A stretch of DNA of 30,076 bases. Origin: Plakobranchus ocellatus (lineage: Eukaryota > Mollusca > Gastropoda > Plakobranchidae). Positions 11,080 through 23,191 of this stretch are shown piece after piece. A model generated the notes under the pieces. The model ran no database searches. It saw nothing but the letters and a program-made list of their open reading frames with translations, and was not told the DNA's origin. Location of the stretch: contig BLXT01004481.1 of assembly GCA_019648995.1 (NCBI GenBank), positions 524,189 to 554,264 on the forward strand. Reading direction: 5' to 3'. The translations under genes and the position numbers were made by a program. Numbering within the stretch: the first letter of the stretch is position 1; each line of letters starts with the position of its first letter.

Positions 11080-14000
11080 CTAACAGAACAGGATTGAACA
11101 AAGGTAAGAAGAAGTAAAAATGAAAATGAGCTGTACTTTCACATAAGAAAACAATGTCTCATTCTATACCTCCTACCTGTTAACTGCTTGACAATGAAAA
11201 CTAAACCGTTTGAATGTATGCAGATATGTGTGTGTGTAGCAGTCATACTCAATCAGTCAAGTTGTGATTCTGCATGTGACTCAAATGAAAACTATTACAG
11301 AAAAGGGTGAAAACTAACATATTTTATGTAAAGGATTTTTTATAGACTAATACATATTGGATATTTTTACTTCTTCTGGGTTAAAAACTGTGAGATTTAG
11401 TAATGTAAATCCCGCAATGCGACTCATTTTGTGTGACTGCTACACATTTAAGCATTTCAAGGTTAGGTTTTTGCCCTTGTTTTGCTTTTTTTTTTAAGTG
11501 TTTTTGTTTTTTCCTACAGGAAAATTTTCTTTAAATCTTAGGTGTTACCACAAATTAAGATGCACTCTGGAAAAATCTGCTATGAAAAAACAAAAGGTTC
11601 AGTTTCCAAGAGAGCATTCATTGTAGATAGAAAGTGATATGAAAAAAAAAAATCAGGCTCTACCTGAGGTTATGAAAGAACTTGGATGTATAGAAGTGAG
11701 ATTTCTGAAAACTGTACATCTATTTTTATAAGGCTTGTTCCTAGAGTGAAGCTTTGCCCTTTTTTTTGTGAGCAACACAACAAAACTTCTTTTTTTGTTT
11801 TTCTTTTCAATACAATAGTACATTTGTTTCGATAACATTGAATAAGTTAATTCAAAAACAGTTTACATTTCCAAGCCTTTCTAATTAAATTGAGCCCACT
11901 CCCACTGAAAAGAATTTTTTAAAGAAACAAAAGATGATGATTTGAACAACAAAAAAAAAGGTCATTTGGGAAATCACAAGCATGTGCAAAAGTGTAAAAT
12001 GAAAGACTGAAACAATTTATCTCTTCATACGCTTTCACAAAAGCAGACTTGAAGCCCACTTTATCAAAAATAACATGTTGAAAACTGAAATTTAATACTA
12101 ATTTTGATTGGAGGCATGTTAGAGTGTCCATTTCCTACTGCTTAAACATACCTAGGAATCTGACATGCCACAGAGATTCAATTGGTGTGTATCTGTCATA
12201 AAAGACGAGCATCATAGGAGGTTGGGATCCTCCACCACCTCTTTCATTGCCATACACTTCTTCTCTGGAACACAAAGAGAAAAAAATTGTTTTCATAAGT
12301 TTCACATAATATGTTGCGAAACATCTTCACAATTGAAGTTGAAGAAAATAAAGTTTTATTCTTCCAAAGTAATAGAATTAAATATGATGGTCTCCAAATG
12401 TAAACTATGTTTTTCTCCTCCTTTCTTAACTATAGTGATACTTGAATGAGAACTACATCCCATCCAACTGCATTCTCCGGCTAGAGGACAATGCTCTTTT
12501 TCTCTCATCATTTTTCTGTAGATAAAAGATTTACTATAGGAGGGATGACACTTTTCATGAACCCATGGTAAGTTGGCTCACGCTTGTACATCAAAAATGA
12601 AACTAAACATTCTGATATGTTTTAATAATTGTAAATTTCTCCTTCAAATTTGAGTATAATGAGCTTAAGCTTAGTCTACCTTGTAAACAGCTTTATTGAT
12701 GGTGATTTTAAAGTTGTTGACCTAAAAATAAATTTGCAAGCATTTTGTGTCAACCAAAATCAATTGCCTGCAATCACTAATGCTTGAAGTTTACTTTATA
12801 GGGCTTTTAATCAGTCTTGCGAGAACATGAAACCACGTAAGTTCTTAAAAATTAAATATAGAAAACTTGCCTGATTGAATTCCTTCATCAAATGCATTTA
12901 TTCATGGGTTTAGAGACAGATTGAATAGAATTAACATGACTGACTTATATGAATGATTTCCGCCACAGAGATAGTTTTGGCCTACACCAAGCAAATATTT
13001 TTTTTTTTTGATTTTATAAATGAAAATTGCTTGCACCACTAGCTGCAAGAATGAAGAAAGGACAATATCTATCACAATTTTAAAAGATGTTGAACTGAGA
13101 ACAACTTGACAAGTTTACAACACTTGTTCTGCAACAAAATGTGCCTGTAAAGGAATCTATATTTTCAGACTTAAACAGGGAGACCATCAGTTGTACCTAG
13201 TGTTAAGTTCCATCCAGTACTCAAGTTGTCCTGTAATGTTTTCCCTATGCCAGCTAGCCAAGTCTGTGACAAACACTCCTGTATTGAAGGAGCATGCACC
13301 AGGACGAATATTTTTCTCCTGGACATGTTTGTTTTTGAAATCCAAGAACTCTGCATACACATTCTGGGCAGAGAAAGATTTTTGAAGTTAAAAATGAACT
13401 GAAACTGTAACAAAGCTATATATTATAGAATACACAACTGAAGGATACTAACAAGTATTGCACAATACAAAGACAGCTTAAGTAGTTGGCAGATTAGTAT
13501 TTGTAGTGTCTTTGGAATATAAGATGTTAGATGTTTTACAGAAACAAGTGCAGAGATATTGGTAACTTATTTTTTTTTTTTTTTTTGTTTTAGACCTAAA
13601 TATACTCACAGAAAACAACCTATATGAAAAACTTGCAGTGTTTGGTACTATTTAATATCCAAAAATGTTCTATTCATGCTGCATCCCTACCCAATGTTAC
13701 TATAAAAAAAGCTGTAGTATCATGATTCACTTGATCATTTATTGAACTTTAATGGTATTTAATATTTTGCTTAATTTGTATTTTCATTTTAATCATCAAA
13801 AAGATGTGATAAATTTCAGTATGTATGTTCTGAGGCAATTGTCAATATGTCCTCTCAGTACAATGATGATTGCTGTCAGTAATTCAAGTTTTGAAAAAAA
13901 TGATTGTTCTACATAGTTATTGCTCATAAGATTAATTTTTTTCGTATTTTCCAATGATTCATTCTTTTTTGAGTTTGCCAGGAAATGTTTTTCAAATAAC

Positions 14001-17000
14001 ATGAAGAGCAATCACTGTAAAAGGAGAGGTAGGCTACTCCCACAAAAAAAGTTATGAAGTTTGGAGAACTTACATGCCTTAAGTAATGAAAAAAAAATCA
14101 TATTTACAGAAAGCCTGCTCAGCCTCTTGTTCATGCCTTTGCAATCTTCTGAGAAGGCAGCCAAATCACCTTCCTTAATGGGAATCTTGTAAAGTTCCAT
14201 GATGTCTCCTGTGATGAGAAAGGAGCACAAGAAATATGATAGAGTGAATTATCTTTGGTTTAACCTCAAATCGAGTATTTTGTAATAATCAGGACAAGGA
14301 TTAAACTAAAAAACAAATACATAAAATAGGACAGTCAATTCATTCAATGTATCAGAAAATTTGACTGTTGCTTGTTTGCTCGAAGAGATTCAATTGCAAT
14401 TTTTTTTTTAATCTACATAATGTCAAAATAGTCTAGGACTTCTTTTATAAGTCTTTGTGGAATAAAATATAACAAGTCAGATTTGACAAGTGTGAGATTT
14501 ACTGCAGCAAATCTCTTTCTTAAGTAAGAAAAGACTACAAAAAATTTGAAGGCAAGATCATTTTATAAACTGTGTAGAATATATACAAAAATATATAAAT
14601 CGCTTTAACTTGTGATTGAAAAACAACATGCTTCTTCTATCAGAGACTTTTTACATTACACATGTTTGTCATCTCCATGTAATATAAAGAGCATACTAAG
14701 AGCCTTTTATTTCAAGGAAAAGAAATCATGATTTGAAAATTGTTTGGATTATGTTAAGCATGTTTGAAACATTCTGCAGCCTTGACTACCTGTCCTTTTT
14801 TTTTTTTTTAAATTTCTTGAAATATATCTACCTAGAAGATCTTAACAGGTGGAAAGTCAGGTGACAAAAGAAAAAAATTCTGACCAAATGAGTTGCAAAT
14901 TCAAATAAAATAAAAATAAGTAACTCTGTTAAACAAGAATGGGCACAAACCTTGAACAATGCAATCATCATCTATAAACACAATCCTCTCTTTTAAATCA
15001 GGAAAAAGTCTGGGCAAATAGTATCGTGCATAATTCAACTGGAAAAAAAAAAAAAGATATTTTCTTCACATAATCAAGTTTATTTTTCAGCTGCAACTTA
15101 AATACAGAAAGACATATGGAGCAATAACATTTACTTTTTTTTCATGTCCCGAGGTTTTTCATTATTGTTTCAGATTTGAATTTAAACTGTAGATGCTTCC
15201 ACACAATTTATGAATTGCTTTTCTTTGCCAGTCATGTATGATTTCAAGAAAAGGGCCACTTGTTAAATTCTGTCGCTCTTTTGTTTGACAAAGCTCACAG
15301 TTTACATGTGCACAGCTGTCACAAAATTGCTTCAACATATCATTTGAATTCACAATTTTTATAAAATTTCCCAAGTATAATGTGACTGAATCTTGTCATT
15401 TATCTTATATTGCCATTCTTCAACTCTGAAAAGTATAAATCAATGTGAAAACAATAAATATGAATATGTAAAATGATCCGCTTGCAGTATTATGAAGATA
15501 TATCCTAGAAGTAGTTTCTTGATAATTGCCCTTTCATCTGGTATGTAAAAGCTTAAAATTTCACTATTGGTATCTTATTTATTCCGTGCATTTCATGTTG
15601 ATGATTGATAATTATTTGATAAACACAGATCAGCGTAAAAAATTATCTTCAGATCTAATATGTGGAAACATGCAGAGAAAAAAAATTCAAATAAGATAAT
15701 TAAAAAATCTACCGGGCTTCCTAGTTCTTGGCGGCCACCCCTGATCTTGATTTTTCCAGTCACCCAGCTCACAGGAAATGTTTTCACTTCATAGTCAATA
15801 CCTTTCAGAGAGGATGTTTGGATCCAAAGCCTAAAAGAAGTTTTGCTTGTGAATATTTGGGAAAATGCAAAATTCCTGAAGCATACAGAAACTGGTTCAT
15901 TTATCAAGAAGGTCACGTATTCAAGCATTCAATATAGAAATACACTTTTGATTTAAAGAGAGTGAAATTGCAAGGGTTATCTAGAGCTGATGTAAAGTTT
16001 TAAATGACAGTGCCTCATTTAGAACTACACTGATTTAATCACACTTTATTATCAGCCTCAAATTCTCATCACACTTTTTATGAAAAAGCCTTTCATTATA
16101 ATTTTTTTACATTGAAGTTGGTTCCCACACACAAATATACTCTAAATCTAATAAGTTCGGTTCATCAAATTTTGGTTACAAATGCAGCATTTTGCAACAT
16201 TCATTTTTTAGTTCTACAACATAATCTTTTAAGGCCTTTGCTTATAAATCTATTTCAGTTCCTCATTATAGTTAGTAGGTAAATGATGATTTGTATTAGA
16301 ATATGATGGTTTGACAAAAAGGTAAAATTCTCTCACCCAAGGTGATCAGCATTGTCATCATCTGTAACCAGGTGAAACTTGACATGATGTTTTGTGTTAG
16401 TCAAAATGCTGTTGATGAGGGCTATCATACCTCCTAAAAAAAGATATCAATGTTTTATACAAACTAAAACATGGATTTCTATGGACACAGCAGATTGCAA
16501 TTAAGCTGAGTTTAGTTTATAACAATTTCAATAATTACACATAACTTAATTTATATTGCAAATATATAATTCTGATATTTATTCTTTACCAAATGTGTGT
16601 GTGTCTAGGGAAAGGGCCCATAAGTCAACAGGAGTATTTTTGAGATATAGGCCTATATGTGCTGATAGATGGTCAGACATAAAAAATGTAATTCCACCAG
16701 ATTATCAGTTTATCCATTTCTAAACAGTTTCACAAAAGGATTAGCTTGAATATGATGTTTAAATAATTTTTATTTTTATTTTAAAATTTTATGCTCTGAA
16801 AGTGTAAAATAAAGTTCTGGAACATTAAAGCTGATTCTTTCAAAACTGCGTTTTCACACTTTTGTGTAAAAAAAAACTGTAATATCTCAAAAACTACTTA
16901 AGATATCTTGAAAATTCAAAAACCAGCGTGCTCAGCATCAAATTTTCTATAAGAAAATGTATATACCTAAAATTTTCTTTCTGGCGACTTATTTTTCCAG

Positions 17001-18533
17001 GCACACTAATATTCTTTAGACAACATTTCAAAGGCCCTTTGCCTTTTATGTATTTTCTTGTAACAAAACTTTGGTTTTAAAAATAAAAGCTCGATCACTT
17101 TATTCATAACCAGTGGAGATGTATGTTTCTCCCTGACCCTACTCTGATAAAATTGAATGTACATTAGATCAAACTGCTATGCTATAATTTAAAGTTGGCT
17201 TAAAAAAAAAAAAAATCATTTTGTGAATAATGCCTAAACTATTACATTTATCTTGCTTCTAATGGAATTCAGGGTTAGTGCAACATGCAATCAACATCAG
17301 CCACAGCTGAAAATTAAAATATATGTTTCAAAATTAATTTAAACAATTTCTCCAAAGCGAAGATGCTACTAACGTAAAGGGTTGTAGCTTCAAAGCCATT
17401 TCATCTTATAATCATCATAGCACACCTCAAAATCTTGATTCAAAATCCAAACTGTAAACCTTACCTAAGGTTTTTCCATCAGATGTGATGCAAACGTGAA
17501 CAATATCTAACGCATCAGGACCAGCTGAAATGTTGAGCTGTTTGACATTCACCTGAAGTGGCAGGTGGTTCAGCTTGTGAATTTTTGGAAGAACATCTAA
17601 GAACAAAATTTAAATGATAAAAAATATTATGAAACAATTCCATTATCCTAAGTTTTTAAAGCTCTCTTAAAATCAGGTCTTTCAAACAAATATGAATGAA
17701 TTGAAATATGTAAGATTTGAACATTTTCTCATAGAATCATTATTTATTTCTTGATTCAAATCCTATTTTTGGGTGTGTAGCTATGAAATGATGATTTCAG
17801 TGGATGCAGAGGAGCAAACAGTTTAAGTGCATTTAGACGAAAAAAACATGTTAGTGTATCCTTACCTAGTTTGCTTTTAACAGTTGATTTTGTTCTCAGA
17901 TCTAAGAAATCAGGAATGTGGTCAGGTAGCCAGAAATAGCACAGGGTCCCCATCCAAAACAGTGCCAAAAGCATGCCCACTTAAAGACAAATAATGAAGC
18001 TTTGATTTTTATAGGTATAGATTTAAATTTTTAGTTTTAAAACATTCATAATTTGGTGTTAAAATAACAGTCTGAGCAAAATTATTTAAAGAACGTATGA
18101 AGAATAAAGTTCTAATAACATCTCAGTATAAATTTTTTTCTTGTAACATTTCAAAAAGATTTACAAATGTCTGGGTGCCTAGGACATTAATTGACCATTA
18201 AGTAGATCAACAAAACATTTGTTTATGAACAAGTTACTTAAAAATCAACTGATTTTTTTATACTGCTGCTTCAACCACAGCAAATTGAATGAAGACTTTT
18301 TTTTAAGGAAACAATTACATAATATATCATGAGTCCATAAGATTTTTTTTTCTCTCTGCATTCACACTTACTGCTGCTGCAAATATTTTGACAAATTGTT
18401 CCATACAAGGATACATTTATATTGAAATAAAATCATTACCAGCATCAATTTGAGGCAAAAAAAAGGCAAGAACTCCATCTAATTTACTATGCTTACCTTT
18501 CCGGGTTGAAAGAATTCCCATTTCGAATATCAT
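10895..18533 (-). CDS. GLT8D1: GLT8D1-like glycosyltransferase family 8 protein, 10 coding exons, 383 residues
   Basis: Coding exons on the minus strand: 18533-18497, 17979-17866, 17596-17465, 16433-16337, 15830-15713, 15038-14951, 14208-14108, 13363-13197, 12264-12152, 11079-10895. All junctions are GT/AG, intron phases are 1,1,1,2,0,1,0,2,1, and the sum is 1152 nt including the stop. The predicted protein is a type II membrane protein: a short N-terminal tail, a hydrophobic anchor at about residues 14-30 (GMLLALFWMGTLCYFWL), a stem to about 75, then a GT8 domain. Matches to the GLT8D1 family include GGMIALINSI (95-104), FIDDDCIVQGD (187-197) with the DxD-type metal/UDP-sugar motif, LAAFSEDC (211-218), CSFNTGVFV (253-261) and HWNGKFKPWG (342-351). 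Possible N-glycosylation sites are NIS (72) and NIT (271). Human GLT8D1 is about 371 residues, so this copy is full length. It probably acts in the Golgi; the acceptor and donor are not settled for the family and the sequence does not show them. The start is M1 at 18533; M5 (GAAATGG) has the better context and cannot be excluded. An acceptor-like ctgtggtacag ends at 18550, so an upstream untranslated exon is possible. Confidence 0.95.
12152..12264 (-). CDS. GLT8D1: GLT8D1-like coding exon 9
   Basis: Encodes a glycine-rich loop (ERGGGGSQPP) and MMLVFYDRYTPIESLWHVR, corresponding to the LIVFYQQHSTIDPMWNVR region of vertebrate GLT8D1. Donor GTATGT, phase 1. Confidence 0.95.
13197..13363 (-). CDS. 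GLT8D1: GLT8D1-like coding exon 8
   Basis: Encodes CSFNTGVFVTDLASWHREN and GQLEYWMELNT, among the best conserved blocks of the family. Acceptor ctGCCCAG, donor GTACAA, phase 2. Confidence 0.95.
14108..14208 (-). CDS. GLT8D1: GLT8D1-like coding exon 7
   Basis: Encodes DIMELYKIPIKEGDLAAFSE and the following DCKGMNKR, which match the GLT8D1 segment after the metal site. Donor GTAAAT, phase 0. Confidence 0.93.
14951..15038 (-). CDS. GLT8D1: GLT8D1-like coding exon 6, DDD motif
   Basis: Encodes LNYARYYLPRLFPDL and IVFIDDDCIVQ. The aspartates at residues 189-191 form the DxD-type site that binds the metal ion and nucleotide sugar in GT8 enzymes. The donor GTTTGT is weak but keeps the frame. Confidence 0.94.
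15713..15830 (-). CDS. GLT8D1: GLT8D1-like coding exon 5
   Basis: Encodes the variable segment between the first two strands and the DDD motif, including YEVKTFPVSWVTGKIKIRGG. The donor is GTAGAT, phase 0. Confidence 0.9.
16337..16433 (-). CDS. GLT8D1: GLT8D1-like coding exon 4
   Basis: Encodes GGMIALINSILTNT and FHLVTDDDNADHL, the helix and second strand of the GT8 nucleotide-binding fold. Donor GTGAGA, phase 2. Confidence 0.94.
17465..17596 (-). CDS. GLT8D1: GLT8D1-like coding exon 3
   Basis: Covers the end of the stem and the first strand of the catalytic domain (DIVHVCITSDGKTL). Acceptor ttcTTAG, donor GTAAGG. Confidence 0.92.
17866..17979 (-). CDS. GLT8D1: GLT8D1-like coding exon 2
   Basis: Carries the hydrophobic anchor and the start of the luminal stem. 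Acceptor cttTAAG, donor GTAAGG, phase 1 at both ends. Confidence 0.9.
18497..18533 (-). CDS. GLT8D1: GLT8D1-like coding exon 1
   Basis: Encodes the start and the short tail MIFEMGILSTRK before the membrane anchor; ends in phase 1 at a GTAAGC donor. Two in-frame ATGs are present, the second with A at -3 and G at +4. Confidence 0.8.
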
Positions 18534-20389
18534 TCGCAGAACCCGATGACTGTACCACAGTACAAAGGATTTATGTACTTTTCTCAGTTATTATCATAGA
18601 TATTTATAAACTAAGAGCCCAAATGACATCTGAACAGAGACTCCATTTTAAAGTCAACAATCTGAAATAATATAAAAAGATGCACAAATTTCATTGAAAA
18701 ATTAATAATTCGAGCATGCACAATTTTTTAAAATCATGTAACATGTTCATCTAAAGATGCAATTAATTGTGAAAATCAAATTAATATGCCATGCTAATTT
18801 CTTTTCCTTCATATTCACACTACGCGAAGGATAATAATCAGTAACATAAGATGATTTAAATTAAAAAATTATCTTATTTGAGCAGACTACACTGAGTTTC
18901 AATATAATACATTCTCATAGAAGTTGCACTGACTTAACATACATGAACCTGTAATGAAGGTTATGACAGCTGTGCACATAATTTTGTGCACACAGTTAAG
19001 TTTTGCATTTTAACTTATTTTCTTAATTTTTTTTGCTAAATAGCTGTTCAATATTTGTTTCCAGGACTTGAAATTAAAGATAGGTAAGAGAAGTTTTTTT
19101 GCATTTATTGGTCTTTGCAAAATAAAAATTTGTCAAAAACTAGCAGTTTCTGTTGCCTCATTACCTTAATGGCAGTCAATTAGGCCAAGATGCCCCAACC
19201 TCTTTTAATATTTTCCTTTAGAAGAAAACAGTCCTCTATGCTTAAATAAATTGAGAAGTCTTTCATGTCCGGCATCACAACTGACAGAGACAAGACCATT
19301 ACAAATCCATACAGAATGACACCTCAAGAACATGATTTAAAAATGAAATTGTATTGATTTTATTCAGAAAAGCTGAGTAAAAAAAAAAATTGAGCACCGG
19401 TACAGTTACAGCAAAAAGTGGGCGATAGGCAACATTGTCTGTCAGTTGCGATGAAAAGGCATGAGGATATGAGACAGGTTTGATGCATTGTAACACAAAC
19501 TATTGCTATTTGAATATAGGCGTCTATAATAAATTAATTAAACTTCTCTAAGATAATAAAAACTGAACTGTTCTTTTTAAAATCAGCACTGATAAAATAA
19601 TTTAAAACATTCCTTTTTTTTTTGGTTATTGAGGAAAATCTATAAGGCAAACTATCTTCTCATTGTCAGTTGAACCAAATAGAAAGATAGTTCAGCTACT
19701 GAAATATATATGCCATAACGTTTATCACAGAACTTTAATTTTTTACCAAGTGTCCCAATTTTCAAGCTCACCTTTTGTCAATGGCTTATATCTTTATTTA
19801 ACTTTAAGACAAACAACCTAATACCAAACACAACATTTTATTTTTATTCCCTTTATCACTATTTAATCTCTTTTTTGACGTATTCAGCACTATCCACCTT
19901 TTGGCAATTGCTCATATGGAATGTGAGGGTACAAAAAAACTCAACAAGTGTATCTGGATATATTTACTAGACATATATATGTATTGTGCATAGTGGTAGT
20001 TGTGTCTAATGACTACTGGTAGTTACACAGTAAAAAAAAAAGTATTGAGCACAGTGATATTCCAATATTAATCACAAAATGGTGGCAATTTTAGTTAACT
20101 GTCGACAATTTTTTAAAGTTACCGAAAATTACTAATAATTACATATAATTTTGTACAAAAAATGTCGATACATCTTAGATAATTGCGACTGAGCTAGAGT
20201 TGATCAGGCCCAATTCAACAATTAACTTAGATATAAAACGCATGAGCCGAAGAAATTGTAATTTGTAAAGTCCTGCCAAATTATCATTTATATAGTGTGT
20301 GTGGGAGAAAGTGTACGTGAGCATGAGAGAGATAAATATAAATATGAGAGAGGGAAACAGGACTTTATAATCCGTATTGTCTTTTTATT
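18534..20389. other. AT-rich stretch upstream of the GLT8D1-like gene, no gene seen
   Basis: No coding region is supported. The promoter of the minus-strand gene should lie here or further right, but no convincing core element is visible. GC content rises only in the inverted-repeat structure at 20878-21721. Confidence 0.5.
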
Positions 20390-20825
20390 TAGCTTACAAA
20401 GAAAGTGTACATTGTATAATATATATTATATATTTGTCTTGTGTGCCTTGAATAAATGTGAAAATTCAGCAATCTAGGCCCAAGCCTAAAATTAAACTTT
20501 AGAGCTTCAAGAAATAAAAAGTCTGGAAATTATTAGTCTCTTTAAAGCATATTATAAATGCAAATAAGAATTGATCTAGATCTAGACTCTATACAGACTT
20601 GTTAAATATATATAGGCCTATCTTTGTGGTTTCAATACTTAAATTCAGAATAAAAATGAAAATTCAACGATATAGGCCAAAGCCTAAAATTATAATTTGA
20701 AAGTGTAAATAATTTTTTTAAAAGCCTGGAAACTAAAACATAAAGGCCTAGAAGTCTTTGGCATATAAAAGGCCAATGAGATTAGATCTGATATGGATCA
20801 CTAAAAACATCTTTGTAATTTCGTT
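20390..20825. repeat. Two-copy tandem duplication, unit about 200 bp
   Basis: The segment with ATGTGAAAATTCAGCAATCT and AGGCCCAAGCCTAAAATTA (from about 20450) recurs in diverged form with ATGAAAATTCAACGATATAGG and AGCCTAAAATTATAATTTG from about 20650. The similarity continues on both sides (CTGGAAA, TCTTT, AGATCTGATATGGATC-type stretches). Confidence 0.65.
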
Positions 20826-20877
20826 CAATGAGCAGATGCGTAATGCGCACAGTCCGATAAAAATCTCAGATCTCCTT

Positions 20878-21721
20878 TAAAGCTGACCACAGAAAGAACG
20901 CTTGCTTGCGATAAAAGCGAGCCCGAGGGGACAAACGTGATAAATATGTATTGAAAGGTCTTGCGCTGCGCAGAGAGCACGCTCGCTTTATCGCACTTGG
21001 GATCTAGAACGTCGCTTGAAAAGCATAAAGAATCAAATGATAATTCTTTATTGCACTTCAAACAAAAAGCTGTGCCTTTTCTGTAACAGAATTATTGTAG
21101 ATCAGCAAGGTGTGCAGCTATTTTTTTGTCCCTGAGATTAATATAGGCTAACCTTAAACCGCCGTTGCATCTTCAGGATTCTTAAACGAGTGGCTTACTT
21201 AATGTGATTATGAGACGTTGTTCTGCCATAATCGGCTGATGCCAGTTACAAAATTCTTGGTTATCTTGGGTTCTATCTTTACTAAGATAAAGTCAAATGT
21301 GTCTACACTCATTCTCATATATGAGTGAAAGCGAAAGGGCTCTTTTTGAGCCGAGGAAATAGTTGTTGATATTCATCCTCCTCTCTTTGTTTTTTATTGA
21401 TTTCATGAACACCAACTTTCTTTTTGTTTTAAAAAATAAAGATTTTAGGCAAAAGGCTGTCTTGTTAAAAACAGCTCATCGTCAGACAAATCCACCATGA
21501 TTAGAAAGACATCCACATTTTAGTGAAAACTCACTTCATTGTCAGATGAGTTCACCATGGTGCGAAACTGCGTGACCGTGACCCGCAAGGCGCCTGAACA
21601 AGCCCGAATCGCAAGCTTTCTCTGTGTGCTACAAAGAATCAACAAGCGAATATTCAGCAAGCACTCGCGATCTTGCGCTTGCTTTAATCACAAGCAAGTG
21701 TTCTTTCTGTGCGCAGCTTTA
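20878..21721. repeat. 844-bp structure bounded by 44-bp inverted repeats
   Basis: Bases 20878-20921, beginning TAAAGCTGACCACAGAAAG, match the complement of 21678-21721, beginning TAAAGCTGCGCACAGAAAG, with about 6 differences in 44. The left arm also pairs internally: TGCGATAAAAGCGAGC (20907-20922) against GCTCGCTTTATCGCA (20981-20995). No target duplication or protein could be identified. Two imperfect direct copies of a GTCAGA...CACCATG segment occur near 21482 and 21541. Possibly a miniature inverted-repeat or foldback element, more GC-rich than its surroundings. Confidence 0.65.
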
Positions 21722-21728
21722 GCCTCAG

Positions 21729-21905
21729 AGTCTAGATCTAGATATAGATCTACTTCTGGTCTCGTAAGACACTTCGTAATTATTATTACTAGAAAAGTAG
21801 GTATCTAGATCCACTAGATCTAGATCTAGACTCTAGATCTAGATTTTCTAGATTCTAGATCTACTAGAATTACATACATCAATAACCAACTTGCATCTAG
21901 ATCTC
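21729..21905. repeat. TCTAGATC-word cluster
   Basis: The palindromic words TCTAGA and AGATCT overlap and alternate through this stretch (for example ACTAGATCTAGATCTAGACT), with about nine TCTAGA-type occurrences in 177 bp. The same word recurs singly near 7333 and 20575. Confidence 0.85.
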
Positions 21906-23130
21906 GAAAGTCTAGGTTCATTCTGGATATTTTCGTAGGGTTACGTCTACATTTCAAGGTATTATATAGAAAAAAAATTAACGGTTTAGCTTACTCAAGT
22001 ATTGCTCAACCAGAATCATTAAAACTTTATGAGTTGCCGTCTTGAGATGAGCAGTACTTCCACGTAAACTAACAGAGAAGTGCCGTGAAATCGAAAGAAA
22101 GATGAATTGCCAGGTGTTTTTGTGATTGAAGATTTAGATAGACAGAAGTCCAAATTGATTGAAAGAGTACGATAAAATGAGATGAAAATAATAATATTAT
22201 TATAGGGAAGTGTTTCAACACTGACCAGTAAAAAAAAAAAAACCTCTATTCCCTCCTCTAAATCGAATTTGTATGGTATTAAGTTAACGGGCGAGGGTAA
22301 GAATATTTTTGTAAACGGTGTTGTAAGTAATTCTATTAAATCTTCTTATAAAATACTGGTTATAAAAAAGAACCACCGCTAACGCGGGTGTCAGGTCCAA
22401 ATTTAGTGACCTGGGAGTACCGTCCGAAAAAAGTACATTGTGAGGACTTCACTAATGGTCAATTTTCACCACCGTATACCAGTTCGTAGTTACCCCCTAG
22501 ATCATAAACATTAATTAGTGACACCAAACGATCACACTGAAGTAAACTAATTATAACGAGACTTCAGAGCAGCTAAAAGCACTGAAAAACTAGTATGAGT
22601 TAGGGCAAGATATTAAATTTAATAAATTAAGAGATTGAAGGTTATTCAAGACAGTGGCGAATCACCTTAAATACAATTTAGCGAAATTGGTGATCCTGAA
22701 GTGTCAGACTTGAGCACACTTAGGCCTCTCTTCAGCTTTGACAAGAGTCCAGTCTGGCAACCTTTCCAAGGCACTAGCAGTCTCTTATTATGTATAGTCT
22801 TTGATTCTAAAATCTTCATTAATTTGCTCATTTACAGCACTTTAATAGTTATTGCCATTTATAGTTACACATTTATCATTTGATCATTAAAGCACTTTAA
22901 TAATTATGGCCTTTATATTAATAGATTTATTGCAAATGATAATTATCTAGATTCATCTGCAGACAAATAGCAACTGGGAAAGAGGAGGCAGGACAATTAT
23001 ATTCGTTCAAATATCTAATAGATTTATACAATGAAACTTGAAAGAATAGTTAGATTTCCTTTTAATGCGTATTTATTTAAATTTGAATCACTTCAATTCA
23101 ATACATAGTCTTTGCTGGCTCTACTTTTAT

Positions 23131-23191
<61 letters not shown>

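Noticed and set aside
15162-15374. 70-residue minus-strand open frame with several cysteines
   Set aside because: It lies wholly inside intron 5 of the GLT8D1-like gene, has no zinc-finger spacing I recognise and no splice borders that would add it in frame.
21539-21808. 89-residue open frame in the GC-richer stretch
   Set aside because: It runs through the inverted-repeat arm into the TCTAGATC cluster and shows no domain; its length follows from local GC content.
22380-22480. Possible LTR boundary or primer-binding site around GTGTCAGGTCC
   Set aside because: It resembles the sequence after some LTRs, but no matching terminal repeat or polypurine tract was found, and no tRNA complement could be confirmed.
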